This document shows positions 42,930 to 51,285 of a stretch of 64,000 nucleotides of DNA, one piece after another. Made by a program: the position numbers and the translations under genes. The stretch is from SXZD01 sp034680345 (GTDB lineage Bacteria; Pseudomonadota; Gammaproteobacteria; Burkholderiales; Burkholderiaceae_B). The stretch is from NCBI GenBank assembly GCA_034680345.1, contig JAXISZ010000007.1, forward strand, positions 20,840 to 84,839. The letters run 5' to 3'. Below the pieces are notes generated by a model, which saw only the letters and a list, made by a program, of their open reading frames with translations, was not told the DNA's origin and did not search any database. Numbering within the stretch: position 1 is the stretch's first letter; the number at the start of each line of letters is the position of its first letter.

Positions 42930-43823
42930 ATGCAAGCCACTTCGTTACCGCAGTTTAAGATGTTACACGCCGCCAGGCAGTTTTGGGCCCTTACCAAACC
43001 TCGGGTAGTGGCGCTGATTGTATTTTGTGCTGTTATAGGTATGTTTTTGGGCGTTGAGGGCTTGCCACCTGCACGTCCATTCTTTGCTACTATGGTTGGT
43101 ATATGGCTGGTTGCTGGATCTGCTGCTGCCATTAATTGCTTGGTTGAGCAGCATATTGACGCTGTGATGGCCCGTACCCGTGGGCGGCCTTTGCCTAGAG
43201 GGGAAGTTAATAATTTACAAACTCTGTTGTTTTCTGGGGTAATTGGCGGTTTGGGTGTTGTCTTGCTTTATGTGTTTGTAAATCCCTTGACGATGTGGTT
43301 AACTTTGGCCACTTTTGTGGGCTATGCCATTGTTTATACTATTTTATTAAAGCCCAATACACCACAAAATATTGTTATTGGTGGTGCATCTGGGGCTATG
43401 CCGCCGGTTTTGGGTTGGGCGGCTATGACCAATTCAGTTACAGCTGAATCTTTGGTGTTGTTTTTAATCATTTTTCTTTGGACTCCTCCGCATTTTTGGG
43501 CTTTGGCATTGTATAGAATTCAAGAATATGCAAAGGCGGGTTTACCTATGCTGCCAGTGACTCATGGCCCAGAATTTACGCGTTTTCAAGTTTTTTTGTA
43601 TACCCTTGTGTTAACCGCTGCATCTTTATTGCCATTTGCAATTAAGATGAGTGGTTATGTGTATTTGTTGGTAACTTTAATTCTTGATCTGGTGTTTATT
43701 TATTATGCTTGGCAGGTTTGGAAACATTACACAGATGCTATTTCTCGTCGCACTTTCGCATTTTCAATTCTTTATTTAACCCTTCTGTTTGCTGCGCTGT
43801 TGTTAGATCATTATTGGGTTTAA
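42930..43823 (+). CDS. ctaB: Protoheme IX farnesyltransferase (CtaB/Cox10)
   Basis: 297 residues from ATG 42930; an in-frame TTG at 42909, nested in the ctaA stop, is an alternative. UbiA-family prenyltransferase converting heme B to heme O. LTKPRVVALIVFCAVIGMFLG, the prenyl-diphosphate motif NCLVEQHIDAVMARTRGRPLPRG and second motif YAIVYTILLKPNTPQNIVIGG are typical. Acts directly before CtaA in heme A synthesis. Confidence 0.95.
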   Translation: MQATSLPQFKMLHAARQFWALTKPRVVALIVFCAVIGMFLGVEGLPPARPFFATMVGIWLVAGSAAAINCLVEQHIDAVMARTRGRPLPRGEVNNLQTLLFSGVIGGLGVVLLYVFVNPLTMWLTLATFVGYAIVYTILLKPNTPQNIVIGGASGAMPPVLGWAAMTNSVTAESLVLFLIIFLWTPPHFWALALYRIQEYAKAGLPMLPVTHGPEFTRFQVFLYTLVLTAASLLPFAIKMSGYVYLLVTLILDLVFIYYAWQVWKHYTDAISRRTFAFSILYLTLLFAALLLDHYWV

Positions 43824-43833
43824 GGGGGGCGAT

Positions 43834-44430
43834 ATGCTCGTATTGCGCTGCGCTGTGGTGGTTCGTTTTTTTTATTGTGTTTTATTTGGGTTGCTTTCAG
43901 GCTGTTTTTTAGAGCGGCCAACATTTAAAAATACCGATATTACGGGCTCTTCTTTAACGCTTGATTTTCATCTGAAAAATTCCCAGGGGGAGCCTCTTAA
44001 AGTGGCAGACTTCAAAGGTAAAGTGCTTATGGTGTTTTTTGGCTTTATTCACTGCCCAGACGTGTGCCCCACCACTTTGCAAACAATCGCCAAAGGTCTG
44101 AGTTATTTGTCGGCAGTTGAACAAGCCAAGGTGGCTGTGGTATTTATTACTTTGGACCCAGGCCGCGATACCCCAGATTTGTTGGCTCAATACCCAGCTC
44201 AGTTCAATGCTGATTTTATTGGTTTAACCGGGAGCGATGAGCAAATTGCTTACGCGGCTAAGGGTTTGCGGGTGTTTTATCAAAAGGTGCCGGGTTCGTC
44301 TGCGGAAAATTATTCTTATGATCATACCGCTAGTTTATATGTGGCTGATCCCTCTGGCCGCTTACGTCTTTTGATTAAGCATAATGCAAGCCCTGAGGAT
44401 ATAGCTGCTGATTTAAAACAATTGCTTTAA
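43834..44430 (+). CDS. SCO1/SenC family copper chaperone (lipoprotein)
   Basis: 198 residues. N-terminal hydrophobic segment with lipobox-like LLSGC. Thioredoxin fold with the copper motif GFIHCPDVCPTTL (CxxxC) and the His in YDHTASLYVAD. Delivers copper to the CuA centre of subunit II. Last gene of the oxidase cluster, convergent with rpoH. Confidence 0.94.
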   Translation: MLVLRCAVVVRFFYCVLFGLLSGCFLERPTFKNTDITGSSLTLDFHLKNSQGEPLKVADFKGKVLMVFFGFIHCPDVCPTTLQTIAKGLSYLSAVEQAKVAVVFITLDPGRDTPDLLAQYPAQFNADFIGLTGSDEQIAYAAKGLRVFYQKVPGSSAENYSYDHTASLYVADPSGRLRLLIKHNASPEDIAADLKQLL

Positions 44431-44591
44431 TTATTTTATTTGCTTAAATAAGATTTGTTAGTCTTAAGCGATATTGTGGGGTTTTTTATAAAACTTAAGC
44501 ATTTTGCTTAGGGTAATTTCCTCAAGTCATGCTACTTGTTTTAAGTATTGTTTGTATTTGGTTGACGGTTGGGAAAATAAGGTAAGTTTCG

Positions 44592-45494
44592 TTAGTTTTG
44601 AAGCTGCAATCGAAGCTTCTTCATGGCTTGTTGTTCAATTTGTCGTACTCGTTCTGCAGAAACACCAAGCTCAGCAGCCAGCTCGTGCAGCGTTTTGTTT
44701 TGATCATCGGCAAGCCAGCGGTTTTCAATGATGCGGCGAGAGCGTTCATCCAACTGCTTGAGTGCTTCAGTCAAACCAGTGTTATGCAGATTTTCAATTC
44801 TACGCGATTCTATAATTTCTGTGGGCTCGCTGTTTTCAGCTTGTAAGTATTGAATTGGCGAAAACTGCTCTTCCCCATCGTTCACGTTGACATCAATTGT
44901 GATGTCTTGACCAGACATGCGTGCTTCCATTTCTAGAACTTCTTCAGGCTTAACATTCAGTGCGCTGGCAACTTCTTCAATTTGTTTGCGGTTAAAACGC
45001 TGGCCATGTTGTTTAAAGCCATTGAGGTTGAAGAATAGTTTGCGGTGTGCTTTGGTGGTGGCGATTTTAACCATACGCCAATTTTTTAAAACAAATTCGT
45101 GAATTTCAGCTTTGATCCAGTGCATGGCAAAAGAGACTAGGCGAACACCGCGGGACACATCAAAGCGTTTAACCGCTTTCATCAAGCCAATGTTGCCTTC
45201 TTGAATTAAATCGGCCTGAGGTAAGCCGTATCCGATATATTGTCTTGCAATCGCCACAACCAAGCGTAAGTGGCTGAGCACTAAACGGCGTGCGGCGTCA
45301 AGGTCATTATGTTGCCCCAAACGTGTTGCTAGATCAACCTCTTCTTCTGCCGATAGCAGAGGAATGCTATTGACAGCTCGAATATAGGCATCTAGGTTAC
45401 CTACTGGACCTGTGACCATTGACCAAGGCTCGCGAACGGTAATTGCGTAATTATTAGACACAGTGCTAATAGGATATGAAAGCGTAGCAGACAT
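44592..45494 (-). CDS. rpoH: RNA polymerase heat-shock sigma factor (sigma-32)
   Basis: 300 residues from ATG 45494. Region 2 (LVLSHLRLVVAIARQYIGYGLPQADLIQEGNIGLMKAVKRFD, FAMHWIKAEIHEFVLKNWRMVK), the RpoH box KAHRKLFFNLNGFKQ, and region 4 (RRIIENRWL..., LHELAAELGVSAERVRQIEQQAMKKLR) are all present. Directs transcription of chaperone and protease genes on heat shock. A perfect CIRCE element lies 27 bases upstream of the start codon, so HrcA control of rpoH is predicted. Confidence 0.97.
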   Translation of the reverse strand: MSATLSYPISTVSNNYAITVREPWSMVTGPVGNLDAYIRAVNSIPLLSAEEEVDLATRLGQHNDLDAARRLVLSHLRLVVAIARQYIGYGLPQADLIQEGNIGLMKAVKRFDVSRGVRLVSFAMHWIKAEIHEFVLKNWRMVKIATTKAHRKLFFNLNGFKQHGQRFNRKQIEEVASALNVKPEEVLEMEARMSGQDITIDVNVNDGEEQFSPIQYLQAENSEPTEIIESRRIENLHNTGLTEALKQLDERSRRIIENRWLADDQNKTLHELAAELGVSAERVRQIEQQAMKKLRLQLQN

Positions 45495-45521
45495 AGTTAG
45501 TAGCAATTCATTAATTTGATA

Positions 45522-45548
45522 TTAGCACTCTAGCGCATTGAGTGCTAA
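45522..45548. promoter_or_regulatory. CIRCE element (HrcA operator) upstream of rpoH
   Basis: TTAGCACTC (45522-45530), nine bases TAGCGCATT, GAGTGCTAA (45540-45548): an exact match to the CIRCE consensus TTAGCACTC-N9-GAGTGCTAA bound by the heat-shock repressor HrcA. It lies in the 5' region of rpoH; the divergent fadN-like gene starts 168 bases away. On the rpoH strand CCCCATAAA (45569-45561), a sigma-32-like -10, lies just upstream but without a matching -35. Confidence 0.95.
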
Positions 45549-45715
45549 ACGTCTATCCTTTTTATGGGGTAGATTGGTTTGTTGGTTACAGGGGTATTTG
45601 ATTAAAAATACCAGTAAACACAGCGTGCTAAGATAATAATCTTCATTTTGTCAAATCTCGGTGTGGATAATCATGAGATTGAATAAGCTGAAAATAACCA
45701 ATAGGGGGTAGAGAC

Positions 45716-48103
45716 ATGGAAAATTTTAAAATTCGAAAAATTGCAGTTTTAGGGGCAGGTGTAATGGGGGCGCAAATTGCTGCGCATTGTGTGAATGCTC
45801 AAATACCGGTTATTTTATTTGATTTGGCTACAAAAGAAGGCCCAAAAAATACAATTGCGCAACGAGCAATAGATCATTTGAAAAAAATGAGTCCAGCCCC
45901 CTTAGCGGATGCGCAAGCTGCACAGTATTTGCAGGCAGCCAATTATGAAACCGATTTGTCTTTGCTTCAACAGTGCGACTTGGTGATTGAAGCCATAGCT
46001 GAGCGTATGGATTGGAAGCAAAATTTGTACAAACAGGTGTCCCCTTACATTGCTAAGCATGCTATTTTTACAACCAATACTTCAGGGCTTTCAATCAATA
46101 TCTTAGCGAAAAGTTTACCTGAGGACTTGAAGCCTCGTTTTTGTGGTGTGCATTTTTTCAATCCGCCGCGTTATATGCATTTAGTGGAATTGATTGCAAC
46201 CAACCAAACTCAATTGGAGATATTTGAATATTTAGAGACTTTTTTGGTTACTTATCTGGGTAAAGGCGTGGTCCATGCTAAAGATACCCCCAATTTTATT
46301 GCCAATCGTGTGGGCGTGTTTGGCATGTTGGCCGTGATGATTGAAGCTAAAAAATACGGTTTACCTTTTGATGTGGTAGATGAGTTAACTGGTAGCAGGC
46401 TGGGACGCGCTAAGTCAGCCACATATCGTACAGCTGATGTGGTGGGATTGGATACTCTGGGGCATGTTATAAAAACGATGCAAGATGGTTTGCCCGACGA
46501 CCCATTTTTTAGTGCTTATGCCTTACCAGAAGAACTATCTGGCTTAATTGCTTTGGGTGCTTTGGGTCAAAAAACCAAGGCGGGCTTTTATAAAAAAGAG
46601 GGTAAACAAATTTTAGTTTTTGATTCCAAATCTAAACAATATCAATTATCAGTTGCTCAGGCTGACCCAGAAGTTTTGGCTATTTTGCAGGGCAATGACA
46701 TGAAGGTAAAACTGCAACTCTTGCGCACAAGTACAAATCCGCAAGCTCAATTTTTGTGGGCTATTTTTCGTGACATCTTTCATTACAGTGCATTCCATTT
46801 GGAAAGTATTGCAGATAGTGCTGGAGACATTGATTTTGCTTTGCGTTGGGGCTTTGGTTGGTCTCAAGGGCCTTTTGAAACTTGGCAGGCCGCTGGTTGG
46901 CAGATTATTGCACAATGGGTGCAAGCCGATATTCTAGCTGGTAGGGCGTTGTGTGCGGCGCCTTTGCCGGATTGGGTGTTGCACAACGAAGTCGCTAGCA
47001 ACGGGGTGCACACAACACTAGGGTCTTGGTCGCCCACTCAAAAACAATACGTTGCGCGTTCAAATTTACCTGTATATCGTAAACAAATATGCCGCGCGCC
47101 ATTATTTGGGCAGGGCATTTGCGATAATCAAAATGCTGGCCAAACAGTTCAGGAAGACTTGTTTAGCCGTCTTTGGACGGCCTCGGGTTATGAAGATGTT
47201 TTGATTGCAACCCTTAAAACCAAAGGGGGGGTAATTTCGCTGGATGTTTTATCAGGTTTATTGAATGCGGTTGATTTGGCACAGCAGCGTTATCAGGCCC
47301 TTGTTATTGATGTTTCACGGGATTCTTTTTCTGGTGGTATTGACTATGCGCCTTTGCTCTCTGTTGAAGCCGTTGGCAGTGGTGTAGCCAACAATCCAGT
47401 CAATAAATCAGCTGAAACAGCAATCGGATTGCACGCGCTGTTAAAGAAATATCAAGCAGCGAATATGGTAATTAAATATTCGACAGTTCCTGTTGTGGCT
47501 GCTGTGTCTGGAGTGGTTATTGGCGGCGGTTGTGAGTTAATTTCGCATGCCGCACATAGGGTTGTTCATCTTGAAAGTATGGTTGGCTTGTTGCCTACAG
47601 AAGAAAAATACATACCTACTTCGGGTGGTATTAAGGAAATGGCTTGGCAGGCTGCAATGGTCGCACAAGCTTACGACATTTCAGATGCCACACCATTTTT
47701 GAAAGCTAGGTTGATATCTACTTTTAGGGCTAAGCTCAGCAAAAATGCGATTCAAGCGCAACGTTTGGGTTATCTTAAAGCCAGTGATTCAGTTGTTTTT
47801 AATGCATACGAATTGTTGGGTGTGGCTATTGCTCAGGCCCAACAGCTTGCTTATGGCGCTTATAGGCCGCCGATGCAGGGCGGGCTTATTTCTGTGGTGG
47901 GGGGCGCAGGTTGCGTTGAGTTATTGGAAGCGGTACAACAACTTTATGATGCTGGAAGTATCACAGATCAAGCTTTTGTTTGTGCTCAAGCGATTGCTAA
48001 AGTGGTTTCCGGTGGTGGTTTGGCGGTGGGTTCGGTTTTAACCGAAGATGATTTTTTAATGTTTGAGCGCGAATTTTTCGTGAATTTGCTTACTTCTGTT
48101 TGA
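45716..48103 (+). CDS. 3-hydroxyacyl-CoA dehydrogenase / enoyl-CoA hydratase fusion (FadN-like)
   Basis: 795 residues. N-terminal NAD-binding 3-hydroxyacyl-CoA dehydrogenase (KIAVLGAGVMGAQIAAHCVNA, GVHFFNPPRYMHLVELI with catalytic His, KDTPNFIANRVG), a 3HCDH C-terminal part (GLDTLGHVIKTM) and a C-terminal crotonase domain (about 495-700; AAVSGVVIGGGCELISHAAHRV). The domain order (dehydrogenase first) is that of FadN-type proteins, not of E. coli FadB. Beta-oxidation of fatty acids is expected. No thiolase or acyl-CoA dehydrogenase gene follows, unlike in many relatives. GGGGGTAGAG precedes the ATG. Confidence 0.9.
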   Translation: MENFKIRKIAVLGAGVMGAQIAAHCVNAQIPVILFDLATKEGPKNTIAQRAIDHLKKMSPAPLADAQAAQYLQAANYETDLSLLQQCDLVIEAIAERMDWKQNLYKQVSPYIAKHAIFTTNTSGLSINILAKSLPEDLKPRFCGVHFFNPPRYMHLVELIATNQTQLEIFEYLETFLVTYLGKGVVHAKDTPNFIANRVGVFGMLAVMIEAKKYGLPFDVVDELTGSRLGRAKSATYRTADVVGLDTLGHVIKTMQDGLPDDPFFSAYALPEELSGLIALGALGQKTKAGFYKKEGKQILVFDSKSKQYQLSVAQADPEVLAILQGNDMKVKLQLLRTSTNPQAQFLWAIFRDIFHYSAFHLESIADSAGDIDFALRWGFGWSQGPFETWQAAGWQIIAQWVQADILAGRALCAAPLPDWVLHNEVASNGVHTTLGSWSPTQKQYVARSNLPVYRKQICRAPLFGQGICDNQNAGQTVQEDLFSRLWTASGYEDVLIATLKTKGGVISLDVLSGLLNAVDLAQQRYQALVIDVSRDSFSGGIDYAPLLSVEAVGSGVANNPVNKSAETAIGLHALLKKYQAANMVIKYSTVPVVAAVSGVVIGGGCELISHAAHRVVHLESMVGLLPTEEKYIPTSGGIKEMAWQAAMVAQAYDISDATPFLKARLISTFRAKLSKNAIQAQRLGYLKASDSVVFNAYELLGVAIAQAQQLAYGAYRPPMQGGLISVVGGAGCVELLEAVQQLYDAGSITDQAFVCAQAIAKVVSGGGLAVGSVLTEDDFLMFEREFFVNLLTSV

Positions 48104-48142
48104 GGTTTAAATAATTAATAAACGCAAATGGGTTGAATGGGC

Positions 48143-48176
48143 CAATTAACCAGCTGTGTCATGGGTTGGTTAATTG
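48143..48176. repeat. 10-bp inverted repeat downstream of the fadN-like gene
   Basis: CAATTAACCA (48143-48152) and TGGTTAATTG (48167-48176) with a 14-base loop. No T-run follows. A second AT-rich hairpin (CACTTTTTTT ... AAAAAAAGAAGTG, 48306-48333) lies further on. Either may end transcription of the fadN-like gene. Confidence 0.55.
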
Positions 48177-48389
48177 CATGGATTTGCTCATAGATATTAC
48201 TGAACTTATTGTTTTATCTTATTTAATTGCCGGTTACCAATCGGATTGGCGGTGTTAAAATTGTCTCACTATGTGTTTTTTCCCCAACTAATTTTTTTGC
48301 AAAAACACTTTTTTTCTTTTAAAAAAAGAAGTGAATTGTTAATTTTTATTAAGTCTTCACCCATTAGAGATGTTTTTAGATTAGAATCC

Positions 48390-48459
48390 GTCTAAACGTC
48401 TATGGTCATTTAGATAAATGTAGTGGATTGTTTACATTTTTAGTTGTACTATATATAGG
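48390..48459 (+). promoter_or_regulatory. Candidate gntR promoter and GntR-type half-operator
   Basis: TTTACA (48431-48436) and TATAGG (48454-48459) with a 17-base spacer could be the gntR promoter. GTCTAAAC (48390-48397) fits the GTnTAnAC core of GntR operators, and TCTAAA...TTTAGA flanks it, so autoregulation is possible. No gene is visible in the 383-base gap 48104-48486. Confidence 0.35.
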
Positions 48460-48486
48460 TCATTCAGTCTTTATAGGATCATTGCG

Positions 48487-49311
48487 ATGGTTCAATTTGA
48501 CACAGGTTCTATTCCACAATGGAATGCTGAAAATAATATCGACCCTAATCAGGTTGTTCCTCTGTATCACCAAATTTATTTGATTTTGCGTGAGCAGATA
48601 TTAGAAGGTCGGTTTGAAACCGTGCCTTTGCCCGGAGAATTGGTACTTGCAGACCAATTTAAGGTGTCTAGGGTTACTATGCGACGTGCTTTGCAAGATT
48701 TGGTCAAGGAGGGCTTGATTGCCCGCGGCCGTGGAAAAGGAACGTTTGTTAAGCCTCGCAAAGAGGCGGGAGACGTGAATTTTTCTGCTATCGGTCAAGC
48801 GGTTTCTCCCCACGAAGGGGGGATCCTTGTTGATGTACTGGATGTGGCGCGAGTGGTTGCCTATTCAGATATCGCTGATATTTTATGTTTGCCACCCAAG
48901 GAGCAGGCTCACAAAATTGTGCGGTTAATTTCAACAAAAGGACAGCCTTTGGGGCATTTAACGACTTACATTCCTGAGAGTGTTTCCCGCACGTTCGGTC
49001 GTCGTGAATTGCAGGTGCGCTCTATTGCTGATTTGTTAGCAGACAGTGGTGTAGACCTAGGTTCAGTGGCGCAGACGATGTCTGCAAAATTGGCTGATTC
49101 TTCTGTGGCGACTGCGCTGGAATCCCCTGTTGGAGCACCTTTAGTGGCTTTAAATCGTGTGTTGTATGCCACTAATGGTAGGCCTGTTTGCGTTACTCGG
49201 GCTTTGTATCGTCCAGATCGTTATGAATGTCGCTTGGAGATGGCGCAGCAAGATTTAGCGAGGGGGCGCTTGTGTCAAATTACCGAATATCCGAATATCT
49301 CCTCGGTTTAG
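48487..49311 (+). CDS. GntR-family transcriptional regulator, HutC subfamily
   Basis: 274 residues. N-terminal winged helix (about 22-92): PLYHQIYLILREQILEGRF, LPGELVLADQFKVSRVTMRRALQDLVKEGLIARGRGKGTFV. The UTRA ligand domain follows (about 105-260; SIADLLADSGVDLGSVAQTMSA, RVLYATNGRPVCVTRALYRPDRYE). Ligand not known. It precedes the ABC exporter and lies upstream of aspA and the acidic amino acid importer, so it may respond to an amino-acid-related metabolite; this is inference from position. Confidence 0.9.
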   Translation: MVQFDTGSIPQWNAENNIDPNQVVPLYHQIYLILREQILEGRFETVPLPGELVLADQFKVSRVTMRRALQDLVKEGLIARGRGKGTFVKPRKEAGDVNFSAIGQAVSPHEGGILVDVLDVARVVAYSDIADILCLPPKEQAHKIVRLISTKGQPLGHLTTYIPESVSRTFGRRELQVRSIADLLADSGVDLGSVAQTMSAKLADSSVATALESPVGAPLVALNRVLYATNGRPVCVTRALYRPDRYECRLEMAQQDLARGRLCQITEYPNISSV

Positions 49312-49330
49312 TACTTATTTTGTAATTTTT

Positions 49331-51151
49331 ATGCGGCGAGCTGATTCTCGTTCAGGGCTGGTGTATCAAAGAACATTTGATAATCTAGGCATTTTGAAAG
49401 CATTGTTGCCTTACTTCTGGTCTTGGAGGGGTCGGATCTCGGCTGCTTTGCTTTGTCTTTTAATTGCCAAATTGTCGAATTTGGTGGTGCCGTTGTTGTT
49501 TAAGAAAATTGTTGATTATTTCTTATTAGTTTCTAATCAGACAACAGAGCTACTTGCTTTGAGTGTTCCAGTACTTTTGTTGTGTGCGTACGCTACCTTA
49601 CGATTTTGCAGTACTTTATTCGTTGAATTAAGAGAACTCCTGTTTATTCGAGTTACTCAGAACGCAATGCGTCAATTGGCATTAGACGTTTTTAATCACT
49701 TGCATGTTTTGTCGTTGAAATTTCATTTGGACCGGCAAACAGGTGCAGTGGCTCGTGATATTGATCGTGGCACACGGTCTCTTGCTAGTTTAGTGTCTTA
49801 TGGTTTATACAGTATTTTACCAACGCTTGTTGAGGTTGGTTTGGTGGTTACGTATTTTGTTCTAAATTATGAAATATGGTTTGCTGTAATTACGCTTGTT
49901 GCATTGATTTCTTATGTGATTTTTACAATTGTGATTACTCAGTGGCGAATTCGTTTTCGTCGCACTATGAATGAGTTGGATTCTAAAGCCAACGCGCAAG
50001 CAATTGATGCATTGTTAAACTATGAAACAGTTAAGTATTTTGGTAATGAGGTATTTGAGGCTGACCGCTACAATATTAGTTTGATGCGCTACGAAAAGGC
50101 AGCAATTCAATCGCAAACTTCATTGTCATTGTTGAATATGGGCCAAAGTTTGATTATTGTTTTGGCGGTGTTTATGGTTTTATGGCGTTCTAGCCTTGGT
50201 GTTGTGACTGGTACCATGACATTGGGTGATTTAGTATTGGTTAATGCCATGATGCTACAGCTTTACATGCCTTTAAATTTTCTTGGCGTTGTTTACCGTG
50301 AATTAAAGCAAGCGCTGACTGATGTCGACCGTTTATTTTTTTTATTGGGTATAAAGCCTGAGGTTTCCGATTGTTTAGACGCTCAACCTCTAAATTTAAT
50401 GGGCGCTGGTGTGCGATTTTCAGGGGTGGGTTTTGCTTATGATGTGCGTCGTCCGGTTTTGCATGATATTTCTTTTGAAATTCCAGCAGGAAAGACCGTA
50501 GCAGTGGTTGGCGAAAGCGGCGCTGGAAAATCCACTTTGGTGCGTTTACTGTTTCGGTTTTACGATGTAAGCGCTGGGTCTATTCAGATAGATGGTCAGG
50601 ATATTCGGTTGGTTAGTCAGCGCAGCTTACGACAGGCTATTGGTATAGTTCCGCAAGATACTGTTTTGTTTAATGATACCATCGCAAATAATATTGCTTA
50701 TGGACGGGTTGATGCAACGCAAGCAGACATTGAAGAGGCGGCTCGTTTAGCGCACATTCATCATTTCATAATGTCTTTGCCTGAGTGTTATGAAACTCGT
50801 GTGGGTGAGCGAGGTTTAAAGCTGTCTGGAGGCGAAAAGCAACGGGTTGCAATTGCTAGAGCTGTCCTTAAAAATCCTGGTGTTTTGGTGTTTGATGAGG
50901 CCAGTTCGGCGTTAGATACGCATTCTGAGCAAATTATACAAATGCAGTTACAAGCCTTGTGTAGCCATCGAACCACATTAATCATAGCGCATCGTTTATC
51001 AACTGTTATTCATGCTGACATTATTTTGGTGATGAAAGAAGGCAGAATCGTTGAGCGCGGTACGCATCAGGTGTTATTAAATGCTGGCGGGTTATATGCA
51101 AAAATGTGGGAATCTCAGCAATCTGAGGTTATGATGATGGAACCTAATTAA
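49331..51151 (+). CDS. Atm1/HMT-type ABC exporter (half-transporter)
   Basis: 606 residues. N-terminal six-helix ABC exporter domain (about 30-330) and a C-terminal ATPase: Walker A VVGESGAGKSTLVRLLFRFYDV, signature LSGGEKQRVAIARAVLKNP, Walker B VLVFDEASSALDTHSE, H-loop IAHRLSTV. The N-terminal FDNLGILKALLPYFWSWRGRI and NYETVKYFGNE resemble Atm1-type exporters of glutathione-linked species involved in Fe-S or heavy-metal handling. Substrate here unproven. Begins 19 bases after gntR. Confidence 0.88.
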   Translation: MRRADSRSGLVYQRTFDNLGILKALLPYFWSWRGRISAALLCLLIAKLSNLVVPLLFKKIVDYFLLVSNQTTELLALSVPVLLLCAYATLRFCSTLFVELRELLFIRVTQNAMRQLALDVFNHLHVLSLKFHLDRQTGAVARDIDRGTRSLASLVSYGLYSILPTLVEVGLVVTYFVLNYEIWFAVITLVALISYVIFTIVITQWRIRFRRTMNELDSKANAQAIDALLNYETVKYFGNEVFEADRYNISLMRYEKAAIQSQTSLSLLNMGQSLIIVLAVFMVLWRSSLGVVTGTMTLGDLVLVNAMMLQLYMPLNFLGVVYRELKQALTDVDRLFFLLGIKPEVSDCLDAQPLNLMGAGVRFSGVGFAYDVRRPVLHDISFEIPAGKTVAVVGESGAGKSTLVRLLFRFYDVSAGSIQIDGQDIRLVSQRSLRQAIGIVPQDTVLFNDTIANNIAYGRVDATQADIEEAARLAHIHHFIMSLPECYETRVGERGLKLSGGEKQRVAIARAVLKNPGVLVFDEASSALDTHSEQIIQMQLQALCSHRTTLIIAHRLSTVIHADIILVMKEGRIVERGTHQVLLNAGGLYAKMWESQQSEVMMMEPN

Positions 51152-51285
51152 AAAAAATTACACTAAAAGAAATTATTTTATTCTTGTGTCACTCTGGTTT
51201 TTCTCTTTACACCCTTTAGAGGTTAGGGGTTTTGTCTAGTTGCTTTTATAGGTTAGGGTTCATAAGTTTTTTTTGGAAAGATACA

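Noticed and set aside
45555..45600. Sigma-32 promoter of rpoH
   Set aside because: CCCCATAAA resembles the -10 element, but no TTGAA-like -35 lies at the right distance.
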